From NCBI GenBank assembly GCA_035555435.1, contig DATMGN010000062.1, positions 62,001 to 126,000 of the forward strand: DNA of 64,000 nucleotides. The letters are read 5' to 3'. This DNA is from 73-13 sp035555435. GTDB taxonomy: Bacteria; Actinomycetota; Actinomycetes; Actinomycetales; Microbacteriaceae. A program made the position numbers and the translations under genes. Shown here piece after piece: positions 33,450-42,655 of this stretch. Under the pieces are notes generated by a model. It saw nothing but the letters and a program-made list of their open reading frames with translations. It had not been told where the DNA came from and ran no database searches. How positions within the stretch are numbered: the stretch's first letter is position 1; each line of letters starts with the position of its first letter.

Positions 33450-34334
33450 GTGAGCAATACGCACGCGAACGCCGCCCCAGACCTGAACAGCGTGCGTGAC
33501 TGGTACCGCGTGCACGGGCGCGACTTCCTGTGGCGCCGCCCCGGCATGACGCCGTGGGGCATCTACCTCATCGAGATCATGGCGCAGCAGACGCAGATCG
33601 AGCGCGCCGCCCGGGTCGCGCTCGAGTGGATCGAGCGCTGGCCGACCCCGTCGGCGCTCGCCGCGACCCCGCCGTCGGAGGTGCTGCGTGCGTGGGGACG
33701 GCTCGGCTACCCGCGGCGGGCGCTCGCCCTGCACGCCGCTGCGACGGCGATCGCGACCGAGCACGGCGACGAGGTCCCGAGAGAACTCGATGCGCTGCTG
33801 TCCCTGCCCGGCGTCGGCCCGTACACGGCGGCCGCGGTCGCATCCTTCGCCTACGGCCAGCGCGTCCCCGTCGTCGACACGAACATTCGCCGGGTGCTCG
33901 TGCGCGCCCTGCTCGGCGTCGAGACGCTCCCGCCGAGCACGCGGCGCGACGCCGCGCTCATGGAGTCCGTGCTGCCGCACGACGCCGAGGAGGCGAAGAT
34001 CATGAACGTCGCCGTCATGGAGCTCGGCGCGCTCGTGTGCACGCCGAGGTCGCCCGACTGCGAGCGCTGCCCCATCGCGGAGCACTGCGCGTGGCGCGCG
34101 GCCGGCTATCCGCCCGCGTCCGCCCCCGGCCGCCCGAAGCAGCCGCGGTTCGCGGGTTCCGACCGCGAGGCGCGCGGGATCGTCATGGCCGAGCTCCGCT
34201 CGGCGGATCGCCCCGTCGGGCGCGACGAGCTGACGACCCTCATCCCGGACCCGGATCGCCTGACTCGGGCGCTCGCGGGGCTCACCGCCGACGGGCTCGC
34301 CGTCCGCTCCGCCCGGGGCTACACGCTCCCCTGA
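33450..34334 (+). CDS. mutY: A/G-specific adenine DNA glycosylase, short form
   Basis: A 294-residue base-excision repair enzyme that removes adenine opposite 8-oxoguanine. LIEIMAQQTQIERA holds the catalytic Glu, LPGVGPYTAAAVASFAYG is the helix-hairpin-helix, VVDTNIRRVL carries the catalytic Asp, and CTPRSPDCERCPIAEHC ligates a 4Fe-4S cluster (C-x6-C-x2-C-x5-C). E. coli MutY (350 residues) has a C-terminal NUDIX-like 8-oxoG-sensing domain. Here only a short winged-helix-like tail follows the cluster, as in many actinobacterial homologues. The GTG start at 33450 has CTGGAG upstream. It runs convergent with rbfA, whose stop is 6 nt away. Confidence 0.92.
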   Translation: MSNTHANAAPDLNSVRDWYRVHGRDFLWRRPGMTPWGIYLIEIMAQQTQIERAARVALEWIERWPTPSALAATPPSEVLRAWGRLGYPRRALALHAAATAIATEHGDEVPRELDALLSLPGVGPYTAAAVASFAYGQRVPVVDTNIRRVLVRALLGVETLPPSTRRDAALMESVLPHDAEEAKIMNVAVMELGALVCTPRSPDCERCPIAEHCAWRAAGYPPASAPGRPKQPRFAGSDREARGIVMAELRSADRPVGRDELTTLIPDPDRLTRALAGLTADGLAVRSARGYTLP

Positions 34335-34340
34335 CGACGC

Positions 34341-34781
34341 TCAGGCGTCCTCGTCGGAAAGCTCACGAGGCTTGACGTAAGGGTCGGGGTCGCCCGCGTA
34401 CTGCGCGTGCGCCGCGAGCGCCTCGACCTCGGCGTCCCGACGCGCCGCCTCCGCGAGCGCGGACTCGATCGCCGCGGCGTTCTCCGGGATGGCGTCCGCG
34501 ATGAACTCCAGCGACGGCGTCAGGCGCACCGACAGCTGCCGACCGACCTCCGTGCGCAGCATCCCCGTCGCGGCCTTGAGCGCCGCGGCCGAGTCGCGGC
34601 GCTCCTCCTCCGTGCCGTACACGGTGTAGAACACCGAGGCGTGCTGGAGGTCGCCCGTGACCCGGACGTCCGTAATCGTCACGAAGCCGAGGCGCGGATC
34701 CCGCAGCCCCTTCTCCAGCCGGCGCGCCACGATCTCGCGGATCCGATCCGCCATCTTGGCGACGCGTTCCGGGTTGGCCAT
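34341..34781 (-). CDS. rbfA: 30S ribosome-binding factor A
   Basis: A 146-residue KH-fold assembly factor that helps mature the 16S 5' end and supports cold growth. The family pattern is clear: PERVAKMADRIREIVARRLEKGLRDPRLGFVTITDVRVTGDLQHASVFYTVYG, then RTEVGRQLSVRLTPSLEFIAD. ATG at 34779-34781 begins 2 nt after the infB stop, with GAGGG as its ribosome site inside infB, so the two genes are translationally linked. It is the last gene of the nusA-ylxR-infB-rbfA operon; truB, which usually follows, is displaced by about 9 kb. Confidence 0.96.
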   Translation of the reverse strand: MANPERVAKMADRIREIVARRLEKGLRDPRLGFVTITDVRVTGDLQHASVFYTVYGTEEERRDSAAALKAATGMLRTEVGRQLSVRLTPSLEFIADAIPENAAAIESALAEAARRDAEVEALAAHAQYAGDPDPYVKPRELSDEDA

Positions 34782-34783
34782 CG

Positions 34784-37474
34784 TCAGACCCTCGGCTTCT
34801 CGCGCATCTCGATCGTCTCGATCTCGTCGCCGACCTGGATGTCGTTGTACTTGCCGAGACCGATACCGCACTCGAAGCCGTCGCGGACCTCGGTGACGTC
34901 GTCCTTGAAGCGGCGCAGCGACTCGATCGCGAGGCCGTCGGCGAGGACGACGCCATCGCGGATGACCCGCGCCTTCGCGTTCCTCGTGATCGTGCCCGAG
35001 CGCACCAGGACACCAGCGATGTTGCCGACCTTCGACGAGCGGAACACCTCGCGGACCTCGGCGAGACCCGACTGGACCTCCTCGAACTCCGGCTTGAGCA
35101 TGCCCTTGAGCGACTGCTCGATGTCCTCCAGCGCGCTGTAGATGACCGAGTAGAAGCGCACGTCGACGCCCTCGCGAGCGGCGCGCTCCCGGGCCTTGAC
35201 GTCCGGGCGGACGTTGAAGCCGATCACGATCGCGTTGTCGATCGTCGCGAGGTCGATGTCCGACTCCGTGACCGCGCCGACACCGCGGTGCAGGATGCGC
35301 AGCTGGACCGAGTCGTCCACATCGATCTTGAGCAGCGACTCCTCGAGTGCCTCGACGGCACCGGAGACGTCACCCTTGATGATGAGGTTGAGCGTGTCGA
35401 CCTTGCCCTTCTCGACCGCCTCGGCGAAGTCCTCCAGCGAGATCCGCTTGCGGCCCTTGGCGAGCTGCGCGTTGCGCTCGACGGCCTCGCGCTTCTCGGC
35501 GATCTGGCGCGCCATGCGGTCGTCCTCGGTCACGATGAACGTGTCGCCCGCACGCGGGACCGAGCTGAGGCCCTGGACCTGCACGGGACGCGAGGGCCCC
35601 GCCACCTCGACCGGGGCGCCGTTCTCGTCGTGCATCGCGCGGACGCGGCCGTACGCCGTGCCGGCGACGATCGGGTCGCCGACGCGCAGCGTGCCGGACT
35701 GGATCAGCACGGTCGCGACCGAGCCCTGACCACGGGTCAGCTTCGCCTCGATCGCGATACCGCGCGCGTCCTTGTCCGGGTTCGCGCGCAGGTCGAGACC
35801 CGCGTCGGCGGTGAGGAGCACGGCGTCGAGCAGCTCCTGGATGCCGAGACCCTTGAGCGCGGAGACGTCGATGAACATCGTGTCCCCGCCGTACTCCTCG
35901 GCGACGAGCCCGTACTCGGTGAGCTGCTGGCGCACCTTGGCCGGGTTCGCGTCCTCCTTGTCGACCTTGTTGACCGCGACGACGATCGGCACGCCGGCCG
36001 CCTGCGCGTGGTTGAGCGCCTCGATGGTCTGCGGCATGATGCCGTCGTCCGCCGCGACGACGAGGATCGCGATGTCGGTCACCTGCGCACCACGGGCGCG
36101 CATCGCGGTGAACGCCTCGTGACCCGGGGTGTCGATGAACGTGAGGTAGCGGTCGACATCGTCGTGCAGCTGGTGCACCTGATAGGCGCCGATGTGCTGC
36201 GTGATGCCGCCAGCCTCCGCGGACGCCACGTTGGCGCTGCGGATCGCGTCGAGGAGCTTGGTCTTGCCGTGGTCGACGTGACCCATGACCGTGACCACCG
36301 GGGGCCGCGGCACGAGGTCGTCCTCGTCCTCATCCTCGAGCTCCGCCTCCAGGTCGAGGTCGAAGGTCGCGAGCAGCTCCTTGTCCTCGTCCTCGGGCGA
36401 GACGATCTCGATCTGGTAGCCGAGCTCCTCGCCGAGGATCCCGAAGGTCGCCTCGTCGAGCGACTCCGTCGCCGTCGCCATCTGGCCGAGGTGGAAGAGG
36501 GCCGTGACGAGCGCGCCCGGCTGGACGGTGAGCCCCGTCATCGACTCGAGCTTGTCGGCGAGGTCGGAGATCGACGCACCGCGGCGCAGGCGCAGGACCT
36601 GGCCGTTGCCGCGCGGGAGCGCGACACCGCCGAGCGACGGCGCCTCCCGCATCTCGAACTCGGCGCGCTTCGTGCGCTTCGACTTGCGCGACCGGGCCTT
36701 GCCGCCGCCGCGGCCGAACGCGCCCGCCGTGCCGCCCGTGCGACCGCGGCCGCCCGGGCCGCCACCGCCGGGACGCGGCCCGCCGAAGCCCGTGCCGGCA
36801 CCGCCCGGGGCGCCGGGACGCTGGAAGCCTCCCGGACGACCCGGACCGCCGGGACGACCCGCACCGCCCGCGCGAGCCTGGCTCTGACCGGGCTGACCGG
36901 GGCGGAAGCCCTGGCCGGGGCGCGGGGCCTGGGGACGCGGGATGCCCGCGCCGCCGCCCGGACGGGGCATGCCCTGCGAGGCGGAGTACGGGTTGTTGCC
37001 GGGACGCGGCGCACCGGGGCGCTGCATGCCCTGCGAGGACGAGTAGGGGTTGTTGCCGGGACGCGGCGCACCCGGACGGGGCGCGCCCGGCACGGGCGCC
37101 GACGGGGCAGGCGCCTCGGGGGCCTCGCCGCCCGCCTGCGCGGCCTGGGCCGCGGCCTGCGCCGCCTGGCGTTCTGCGACCGTCGGCACGTGGACCGGCG
37201 CCTCCTCCGCGACGACCTCGACGACCGGGGCGGCGGGCTTCGGCGCGGCGGGCTTGGGCGCGACCGGCTTGCTCGGCTTCTTCTCCGCGGCCGGCTTGGG
37301 CGCCGGCTGGACGCCGTCCGCCTCGAGCGCGGCCTTGAGCTTGCGCACGACGGGGGGCGCGATCGAGGACGCGGGTCCCTTGACGAACTCGCCGAGCTCC
37401 TTGAGCTTCGCGAGCGCCAGCTTCGAGTCGATGCCGAGCTCGGCGGCGACTTCGTGGACACGTGGGTTTGCCAC
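34784..37474 (-). CDS. infB: Translation initiation factor IF-2
   Basis: An 896-residue GTPase that delivers initiator tRNA to the 30S subunit. The N-terminal IF2-N helix is VHEVAAELGIDSKLALAKLKELG. A long low-complexity Pro/Gly/Ala region (about 55-260) includes two RPGNNPYSxSQGM repeats (139-170). A second IF2-N domain follows at about 290-345. The G domain has GHVDHGKT (398-405), DTPGHEAF and NKVDK; domains II-IV follow. The start is GTG at 37472-37474 with AGGAG 6 nt upstream. Length and the Gly-rich insert are normal for actinobacteria. Downstream rbfA is coupled. Confidence 0.98.
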   Translation of the reverse strand: MANPRVHEVAAELGIDSKLALAKLKELGEFVKGPASSIAPPVVRKLKAALEADGVQPAPKPAAEKKPSKPVAPKPAAPKPAAPVVEVVAEEAPVHVPTVAERQAAQAAAQAAQAGGEAPEAPAPSAPVPGAPRPGAPRPGNNPYSSSQGMQRPGAPRPGNNPYSASQGMPRPGGGAGIPRPQAPRPGQGFRPGQPGQSQARAGGAGRPGGPGRPGGFQRPGAPGGAGTGFGGPRPGGGGPGGRGRTGGTAGAFGRGGGKARSRKSKRTKRAEFEMREAPSLGGVALPRGNGQVLRLRRGASISDLADKLESMTGLTVQPGALVTALFHLGQMATATESLDEATFGILGEELGYQIEIVSPEDEDKELLATFDLDLEAELEDEDEDDLVPRPPVVTVMGHVDHGKTKLLDAIRSANVASAEAGGITQHIGAYQVHQLHDDVDRYLTFIDTPGHEAFTAMRARGAQVTDIAILVVAADDGIMPQTIEALNHAQAAGVPIVVAVNKVDKEDANPAKVRQQLTEYGLVAEEYGGDTMFIDVSALKGLGIQELLDAVLLTADAGLDLRANPDKDARGIAIEAKLTRGQGSVATVLIQSGTLRVGDPIVAGTAYGRVRAMHDENGAPVEVAGPSRPVQVQGLSSVPRAGDTFIVTEDDRMARQIAEKREAVERNAQLAKGRKRISLEDFAEAVEKGKVDTLNLIIKGDVSGAVEALEESLLKIDVDDSVQLRILHRGVGAVTESDIDLATIDNAIVIGFNVRPDVKARERAAREGVDVRFYSVIYSALEDIEQSLKGMLKPEFEEVQSGLAEVREVFRSSKVGNIAGVLVRSGTITRNAKARVIRDGVVLADGLAIESLRRFKDDVTEVRDGFECGIGLGKYNDIQVGDEIETIEMREKPRV

Positions 37475-37577
37475 AATTTCTCCTGTTCGGTGGCCCGCAC
37501 CGAGCAGTCGAACTGCAGGGGCAAGCCTTAGTTGAAGAGCCTCACTTTGAGCCGCTCATCAGTTGTCCATGGGTGGG

Positions 37578-37847
37578 TCAGCCTGTTCTGTCGGAAGGAT
37601 CCGGTTCGATCCACAACCTCGCGAGGGCGCTCGCGTCGAGCCCCGCGCCCGTCCTGAACGCCCGCCCGAAGGCCCGGCGCCGTACGGCCGCCTCGACGCA
37701 CTCGCGGTCCCGGTGGACCCACGCTCCCCTGCCCGGCAGGATCGCGTGCTCGTCCGGGACGATGGCCCCGTCTCGCGCCACCAATCGCAGCAGTGCCGCC
37801 CTGGTGTCACGCCGACGGCACCCGACGCACGTCCTCGCGGGTACCAT
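37578..37847 (-). CDS. ylxR: YlxR family RNA-binding protein
   Basis: An 89-residue nucleoid/RNA-associated protein of the YlxR (DUF448) family, always found between nusA and infB. The signature is ARTCVGCRRRD (Cys7, Cys10), then PGRGAWVHRDRECVEAAVRRRAFGRAFR. Bacillus YlxR binds RNase P and influences gene expression. ATG at 37847 lies 36 nt after the nusA stop, with only GGGGCG as a weak ribosome site. The conserved N-terminus MVPARTC supports this start. Confidence 0.93.
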   Translation of the reverse strand: MVPARTCVGCRRRDTRAALLRLVARDGAIVPDEHAILPGRGAWVHRDRECVEAAVRRRAFGRAFRTGAGLDASALARLWIEPDPSDRTG

Positions 37848-37883
37848 TCTACGCCCCAGCGCCCCCTTCGCGGGACAGGACCG

Positions 37884-38888
37884 TCAGGCCTCGTCCATGA
37901 CGCTGTCCGGCTGGATGTCGATCTTCGCGCCCGTCAGCTTCGCGGCGAGGCGTGCGTTCTGTCCCTCCTTGCCGATCGCGAGCGAAAGCTGATAGTCGGG
38001 CACGAGCGCCCGGACGGCCTTCGTCGCGGCGTCGATCACGAACGCCTCTGTGACCTTCGCCGGGCTCAGCGCATTCGCGACGAACGCCGGCAGGTCCTCC
38101 GACCAGTCCACGATGTCGATCTTCTCGCCGTTGAGCTCCGCCGTGACGGCACGAACGCGAGCGCCGAGCTCCCCGATGCAGGCGCCCTTCGCGTTGACGC
38201 CCGGCTCCGTGGCCCGCACCGCGATCTTGGTCCGGTGCCCGGCCTCGCGCGCGACCGAGACGATCTCCACGAGCCCCTGCGCGATCTCCGGCACCTCGAG
38301 CGCGAACAGCTTGCGCACGAGGCCCGGGTGCGTGCGCGACAGCGTGATCGACGGTCCCTTGGGGCCGCGGGTCACGCTCGTGACGAACGCGCGGATGCGT
38401 GTGCCGTGCCCGTAGTCCTCGGTCGGCACCTGCTCCTCGGGCGGGAGGATGCCCTCGACCTTGCCACCGAGGTCGACGTGGATCATCCGCGGGTTGGGTC
38501 CCTGCTGGATGAGACCCGCGACGATGTCGCCCTCGCGGCCCTTGAACTCGCCAAGCACCTTCTCGTCGCCGATGTCGCGCATCCGCTGGACGATGACCTG
38601 CTTCGCCGCGGCCGCCGCGATCCGACCGAAGTCCTCCGGCTCGTCCTCGAACTCGCCGATGACCTCGCCGTCGTCGTTCGTCTCCGGAACATAGATCCGG
38701 ACGTGGCCCGACTTGCGATCGAGCTCGACTCGCGCCTTGCCCTCGGGTGAGCCACCCTTGTGGTCGAGCAGCCCCGTGTGGCGCAGATACGCCATCAGGA
38801 TCGCCTGCTCGACGATCGAGACCAGCTCCTCGAGCGGGATCTCCCGCTCCATCGCGACGTCGCGCAGATTGCGGAAGTCGATGTCCAT
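37884..38888 (-). CDS. nusA: Transcription termination/antitermination factor NusA
   Basis: A 334-residue RNA polymerase-associated factor. The N-terminal polymerase-binding domain (MDIDFRNLRDVAMEREIP) is followed by an S1 domain (GDIVAGLIQQGPNPRMIHVDLGG), then KH1 (RELVEIVSVAREAGHRTKIAV region) and KH2 (LSLAIGKEGQNARLAAKLTGAKIDI). It lacks the C-terminal acidic repeats of E. coli NusA, as usual for actinobacteria. ATG at 38886-38888 has AGAGGGA about 8 nt upstream; the frame is open to 38990. It is the first gene of the nusA-ylxR-infB-rbfA operon. It is divergent from the HExxH gene at 38996. Confidence 0.97.
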   Translation of the reverse strand: MDIDFRNLRDVAMEREIPLEELVSIVEQAILMAYLRHTGLLDHKGGSPEGKARVELDRKSGHVRIYVPETNDDGEVIGEFEDEPEDFGRIAAAAAKQVIVQRMRDIGDEKVLGEFKGREGDIVAGLIQQGPNPRMIHVDLGGKVEGILPPEEQVPTEDYGHGTRIRAFVTSVTRGPKGPSITLSRTHPGLVRKLFALEVPEIAQGLVEIVSVAREAGHRTKIAVRATEPGVNAKGACIGELGARVRAVTAELNGEKIDIVDWSEDLPAFVANALSPAKVTEAFVIDAATKAVRALVPDYQLSLAIGKEGQNARLAAKLTGAKIDIQPDSVMDEA

Positions 38889-38995
38889 GGCCGTGTCCCT
38901 CTTCAGTTGGTGTTGTTCAGTTCGCGTTGGCCATCCAGGGTAGCCGATCGGGCCCGAGTGATGCCGCCGCGGGCCCGCCGGACCTACCATGAAGC

Positions 38996-39895
38996 ATGCG
39001 TCCAGTCGGAGGCGCGATCACGCAGGCGGCGACGGCGATCGCCCTCGTCGGCGCGGTCGGCGCCGGGCTCGTCGTCTACAACAGCGATCTCCGCAGCATC
39101 GATGAGCTCGCCGCCTTCGAGGCGGCCACGACCCGCGCATCGACTACTGCGGTGCCGTTCGAGGGGCGCAGCGACCAGTGGGGTCGGGTCGCGATCTACC
39201 CCGTCATCGAGGACGGCACGCTCAACCCGATCCCCGAAAACCCGGCCGCGGACATCTGGTCGGCCTTCGTGCGAATGGTCGGCCCGCGGTTCGCTGCGGA
39301 GCGCATGTCAGCGCTCCTGACCGCGTACGCGCCGGACAACCCCACCGTCGCGGAGATCGAACGCGCCTCGATCCGCCCCCTACGGTGGCGGCTCACCGTC
39401 AACCTCGCGGCGGACCTCACGCGTCCGAAGTACCTGCGCGTGCTCGTCCACGAGTACGCGCACCTGCTCACGCTCGACCACGACGACTTCCAGCCCTCGC
39501 CGCGCGGCTGCACGACGCTGCGCATCCAGGAGGGCTGCCTGCGGGAGCGCACGACGCTGGAGTTGTTCGAGGAGCGGTTCTGGGAACCCTATTACGGGCT
39601 CGCACCCGGCGCCGACTCCGAGTCCTCGACGCAGGCCTGGGCGATGTACTTGGAACACACCGACGACTTCCTCACCGTCTACGCCGCGACGAACGTCGTG
39701 GAGGACCTCGCGGAGACCTTCACCGAGTTCGTGATCCGGGATCGCCCAGACCGAGAATCCGGGACCTGGGCCGAGAAGATCCTGTTCTTCTGGGAGGACC
39801 CCGAGTACGTCGCGATCCGCGCGCACATCCGGGGCTGGTTCGGTCCAGAGCTGCCGGAGCCGCTCCTGCCGACCTCGACCACGCACCGGGGGTGA
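38996..39895 (+). CDS. Exported HExxH putative zinc metallopeptidase (tandem copy 1)
   Basis: A 299-residue protein with one N-terminal membrane helix or signal anchor (residues about 8-28) and an extracytoplasmic domain. HEYAHLLTL (His152 to His156) is a zinc-site motif. EDLAETFTEF (Glu236-Glu240) lies 84 residues later and is the likely third ligand region, giving a gluzincin-like layout. Two cysteines (172, 181) have the same spacing as in the next gene, suggesting a conserved disulfide. ATG at 38996 follows TACCAT (38985-38990) by 5 nt (leaderless). No named family was recognised; peptidase activity is inferred from the motif only. The next gene is a paralogue. Confidence 0.75.
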   Translation: MRPVGGAITQAATAIALVGAVGAGLVVYNSDLRSIDELAAFEAATTRASTTAVPFEGRSDQWGRVAIYPVIEDGTLNPIPENPAADIWSAFVRMVGPRFAAERMSALLTAYAPDNPTVAEIERASIRPLRWRLTVNLAADLTRPKYLRVLVHEYAHLLTLDHDDFQPSPRGCTTLRIQEGCLRERTTLELFEERFWEPYYGLAPGADSESSTQAWAMYLEHTDDFLTVYAATNVVEDLAETFTEFVIRDRPDRESGTWAEKILFFWEDPEYVAIRAHIRGWFGPELPEPLLPTSTTHRG

Positions 39896-39922
39896 CGGAC
39901 GCGCCCGCAGTAGGGTGACTGC

Positions 39923-40774
39923 GTGCGCCGCGCCTGGATCATCGCGGTCGCGATCCTCTCGACCCTCGCGGTCGCGGTCGCGATCGTCGCCATCGCCGTC
40001 GCCGCCAACCGCGACCGGCTCGGCCTGGGCCCCGCCGCCGGCCCCGCGACCATGGAACCGCGCACCGTGGACGACGTCGACCTCGGCACGATGCAGGTCT
40101 ACGAGGTGCTCGCCGATGGCACGCTGGACCCCGCCGCGACGGGCATCACCGCCGAGGTGTGGGAGGCATTCACGCGGGTCGCGACGCCCGCCTTCACCTC
40201 CGAGGTGATCCTCACCTACTCCGTCGGCGACTCGAGCGAGTCGAGCCTGCTCGCCTGGGTCACGCAGGACGGCGCCGCCCCCGAGTACTGGCACCTGTCC
40301 GTCAACCTCGACGGCGCGCAGGACATGTCCTACCTGCTCACGACGCTCATCCACGAGTACGCGCACATCCTGACGCTCGACCTCGGCCAGCGGCCGCCCG
40401 AGCAGGACTGCGTGCTCGCGGCGCCCTCGCAGGAATGCTGGTACGACGACGCCTATCTCATGGCGTTCTGGGCGGAGTTCTGGGCCGGCTACGGCGACGA
40501 CGCGCCCGCCGCGACGAACGGCGACGACGCGGTGACGACGGCGTTCTACGCGGCGCACGAGGAGGAGTTCATCAGCGGGTACGCCGCCACGAACGTCGGC
40601 GAGGACATCGCCGAGAGCTTCATGGCGTACGTCATCGAGCCCGTGCCGGACGCGTCGCGCTCCACGGTCGCGGCGAAGATGGCGTTCTTCGAACGCTATC
40701 CCGAGCTCTCCGCGATCCGGGAGCGGATCCGGGCGGAGTTCGGCGACCTGCTGCAGCCCGTCTGGGACGGTTGA
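39923..40774 (+). CDS. Exported HExxH putative zinc metallopeptidase (tandem copy 2)
   Basis: A 283-residue paralogue of the preceding gene. It has an N-terminal hydrophobic helix (IIAVAILSTLAVAVAIVAIAVAA), a VYEVLADGTLDP segment matching IYPVIEDGTLNP in copy 1, HEYAHILTL (His144 to His148), Cys163 and Cys172, and EDIAESFMAYV at 227-237. All key spacings are kept (83 residues from the first His to the EDxAE Glu). The start is GTG at 39923, 6 nt after TAGGGT (39911-39916), so it may have its own leaderless promoter despite following copy 1 by 27 nt. Function unknown. Convergent with proS, 10 nt away. Confidence 0.75.
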   Translation: MRRAWIIAVAILSTLAVAVAIVAIAVAANRDRLGLGPAAGPATMEPRTVDDVDLGTMQVYEVLADGTLDPAATGITAEVWEAFTRVATPAFTSEVILTYSVGDSSESSLLAWVTQDGAAPEYWHLSVNLDGAQDMSYLLTTLIHEYAHILTLDLGQRPPEQDCVLAAPSQECWYDDAYLMAFWAEFWAGYGDDAPAATNGDDAVTTAFYAAHEEEFISGYAATNVGEDIAESFMAYVIEPVPDASRSTVAAKMAFFERYPELSAIRERIRAEFGDLLQPVWDG

Positions 40775-40784
40775 GCCGGGGACG

Positions 40785-42530
40785 TCAGGCTCCGCGGACC
40801 GCGCTCGCCACCAGGCCGGCCGCGTCCGCGAGCGCGACCTGGGCCCGCTCGCCCGAGCGCCGGTCCCAGACCTCCACGACGCCGTCCGCGACGCCCTTGC
40901 CGACGATGACGATCGTCGGCACGCCGAGGAGCTCCGCGTCGCCGAACTTCACGCCGGGGCGCTCGCCCCGGTCGTCGAGCAGGATGTCGAGACCCGCCCG
41001 ATCGAGCTCGGCCACGAGCGCCTCGGCCGCTTCGACGATCTCGGGGGCGTTGCCCGCGACGACGACCTGCGCGTCGAACGGCGCGACCTCGCGCGGCCAC
41101 AGCAGGCCCTTGTCGTCGTGCGTCGTCTCCGCGATCGCCGCGAGAATCCGGGTCACGCCGATGCCGTAGGAGCCCATCGTGACCGTGACGAGCTTGCCGT
41201 CGCGGTCGAGCACCTTGAGCCCGAGCGCCTCCGCGTACTTGCGGCCGAGCTGGAAGACGTGCCCGATCTCCATGCCGCGGGCGATCTCGACCGGCGTGCC
41301 GTCGAGCGCGAGGTCGCCGGCACGCACCTCGCCGATCTCCACCGTCCCGTCGGCCGTGAAGTCGCGGCCGGCGACGAGGTGGAAGACGTGGCGGCCCGGC
41401 GCGTTGGCACCCGTCACCCACTGCGTGCCATCGACGATTTGGGGGTCGAGGAGGTAGCGGATGCCGGCCGTGCTGCCCGGGCCGATGTAGCCCTTCACGA
41501 GACCGGGGTGCGCCGCGAAGTCCGCCTCGGTAGCCGCCTCCACGTCGTTCGGGGAGAAGGCGGCCTCCGCGCGCTTGAGGTCGACCTCGCGATCGCCAGG
41601 CAGACCCACCATGACGAGCTCGCGCTCGCCCGTCGGCGACACGATCGCGAGCACGACGTTCTTCAGCGTGTCGGCCGCCGTCCATGTCCGGCCGTCTTCG
41701 CGAGGGTGCCGCGCATTCGCGAAGTCGACGAGGGTCTGGATCGTCGGCGTGTCCGGAGTGTCCCGGACGACCGCGGCCGGCAGGCCTTCGATCGGGAGGG
41801 CTTCGGGGGTCTGTGCGCGGAACGCCTCGACGTTGGCCGTGAGTCCGCCCTGCGAGCGCACGAACGTGTCCTCGCCGACCTCCGTCGGCAGCAGGAACTC
41901 CTCCGACCGCGATCCCCCCATCGCGCCGGAGGTGGCCTGCACGATGACGTAGTCGAGGCCCAGCCGCTGGAAGATGCGCTCGTATGCGTCGCGCTGCGCC
42001 TGGTAGCTGCGCTCCAGACCCTCGTCGTCGACGTCGAAGGAGTACGCGTCCTTCATCGAGAACTCGCGGCCGCGCAGGAGGCCCGCGCGGGGCCGCGCCT
42101 CGTCGCGGTACTTGTCCTGGATCTGGAAGATCGTCAGCGGCAGGTCCTTGTAGCTCGAGTAGAGGTCCTTGACGAGCAGCGTGAAGACCTCCTCGTGCGT
42201 CGGCGCGAGCAGGTAGTCGGCGTCCTTGCGGTCCTTGAGCCGGAAGATGCCGTCGCCGTACTCCGTCCAGCGGTTCGTCGCCTCGTAGGGCTCGCGCGGC
42301 AGCAGCGCCGGGAAGAGCACCTCCTGCGCGCCCGCTGCCGCCATCTCCTCCCGCACGACGCGCTCGATCCGGGCGCGCACCCGCAGCCCGAGCGGCAGCC
42401 AGGCGAAGACGCCCGGTGCCTGGCGGCGGATGTACCCGGCGCGGACGAGGAGGCGGTGGCTGTCGACCTCGGCGTCCGCGGGGTCCTCGCGGAGCGTGCG
42501 GACGAAGAGCTGGGACAGACGCGTGAGCAC
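40785..42530 (-). CDS. proS: Proline--tRNA ligase
   Basis: A 581-residue class II aminoacyl-tRNA synthetase of the bacterial type. The N-terminal catalytic core carries motif 1 (ARIERVVREEMAAAGAQEVLFPALLP), motif 2 (DKYRDEARPRAGLLRGREFSMKDAYSF) and later motif 3. The YbaK-like editing insertion (about residues 230-390) is present and deacylates mischarged Ala-tRNAPro. The anticodon-binding domain ends with GERPGVKFGDAELLGVPTIVIVGK. The start is GTG at 42528-42530, 6 nt after TACCAT (42537-42542), with no ribosome site. Between ispG and nusA is its usual place; here BenE, MFS and PadR genes separate it from ispG. Confidence 0.97.
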   Translation of the reverse strand: MLTRLSQLFVRTLREDPADAEVDSHRLLVRAGYIRRQAPGVFAWLPLGLRVRARIERVVREEMAAAGAQEVLFPALLPREPYEATNRWTEYGDGIFRLKDRKDADYLLAPTHEEVFTLLVKDLYSSYKDLPLTIFQIQDKYRDEARPRAGLLRGREFSMKDAYSFDVDDEGLERSYQAQRDAYERIFQRLGLDYVIVQATSGAMGGSRSEEFLLPTEVGEDTFVRSQGGLTANVEAFRAQTPEALPIEGLPAAVVRDTPDTPTIQTLVDFANARHPREDGRTWTAADTLKNVVLAIVSPTGERELVMVGLPGDREVDLKRAEAAFSPNDVEAATEADFAAHPGLVKGYIGPGSTAGIRYLLDPQIVDGTQWVTGANAPGRHVFHLVAGRDFTADGTVEIGEVRAGDLALDGTPVEIARGMEIGHVFQLGRKYAEALGLKVLDRDGKLVTVTMGSYGIGVTRILAAIAETTHDDKGLLWPREVAPFDAQVVVAGNAPEIVEAAEALVAELDRAGLDILLDDRGERPGVKFGDAELLGVPTIVIVGKGVADGVVEVWDRRSGERAQVALADAAGLVASAVRGA

Positions 42531-42606
42531 CCGTCAATGGTAGTCAGCGTCGCCTCGCGCACCGATGCTGGCTGCCTCGGGCCTGGCGAGGACGACTTCC
42601 ATCGAA

Positions 42607-42646
42607 TTGCAAAGAATATTTTGCATGTATTCGTTTGCAATATTAG
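42607..42646 (+). promoter_or_regulatory. AT-rich operator/promoter of the ArsR-MFS genes
   Basis: An unusually AT-rich 40-nt stretch. TGCAAA-gaatat-TTTGCA (42608-42625) is a perfect inverted repeat, and another TTTGCAATATT half-site follows (42634-42644). TTGCAT and TATTAG in it could serve as -35 and -10, though at 14 nt they are too close to be ideal. Position and symmetry suggest autorepression by the adjacent ArsR-type regulator. Confidence 0.6.
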
Positions 42647-42655
42647 CGTGACGGT

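Noticed and set aside
36880..37100. Repeated RPGNNPYS units as a possible mobile or CRISPR-like repeat
   Set aside because: They are in frame inside infB, encode the normal low-complexity N-terminal part of actinobacterial IF2, and have no spacers.
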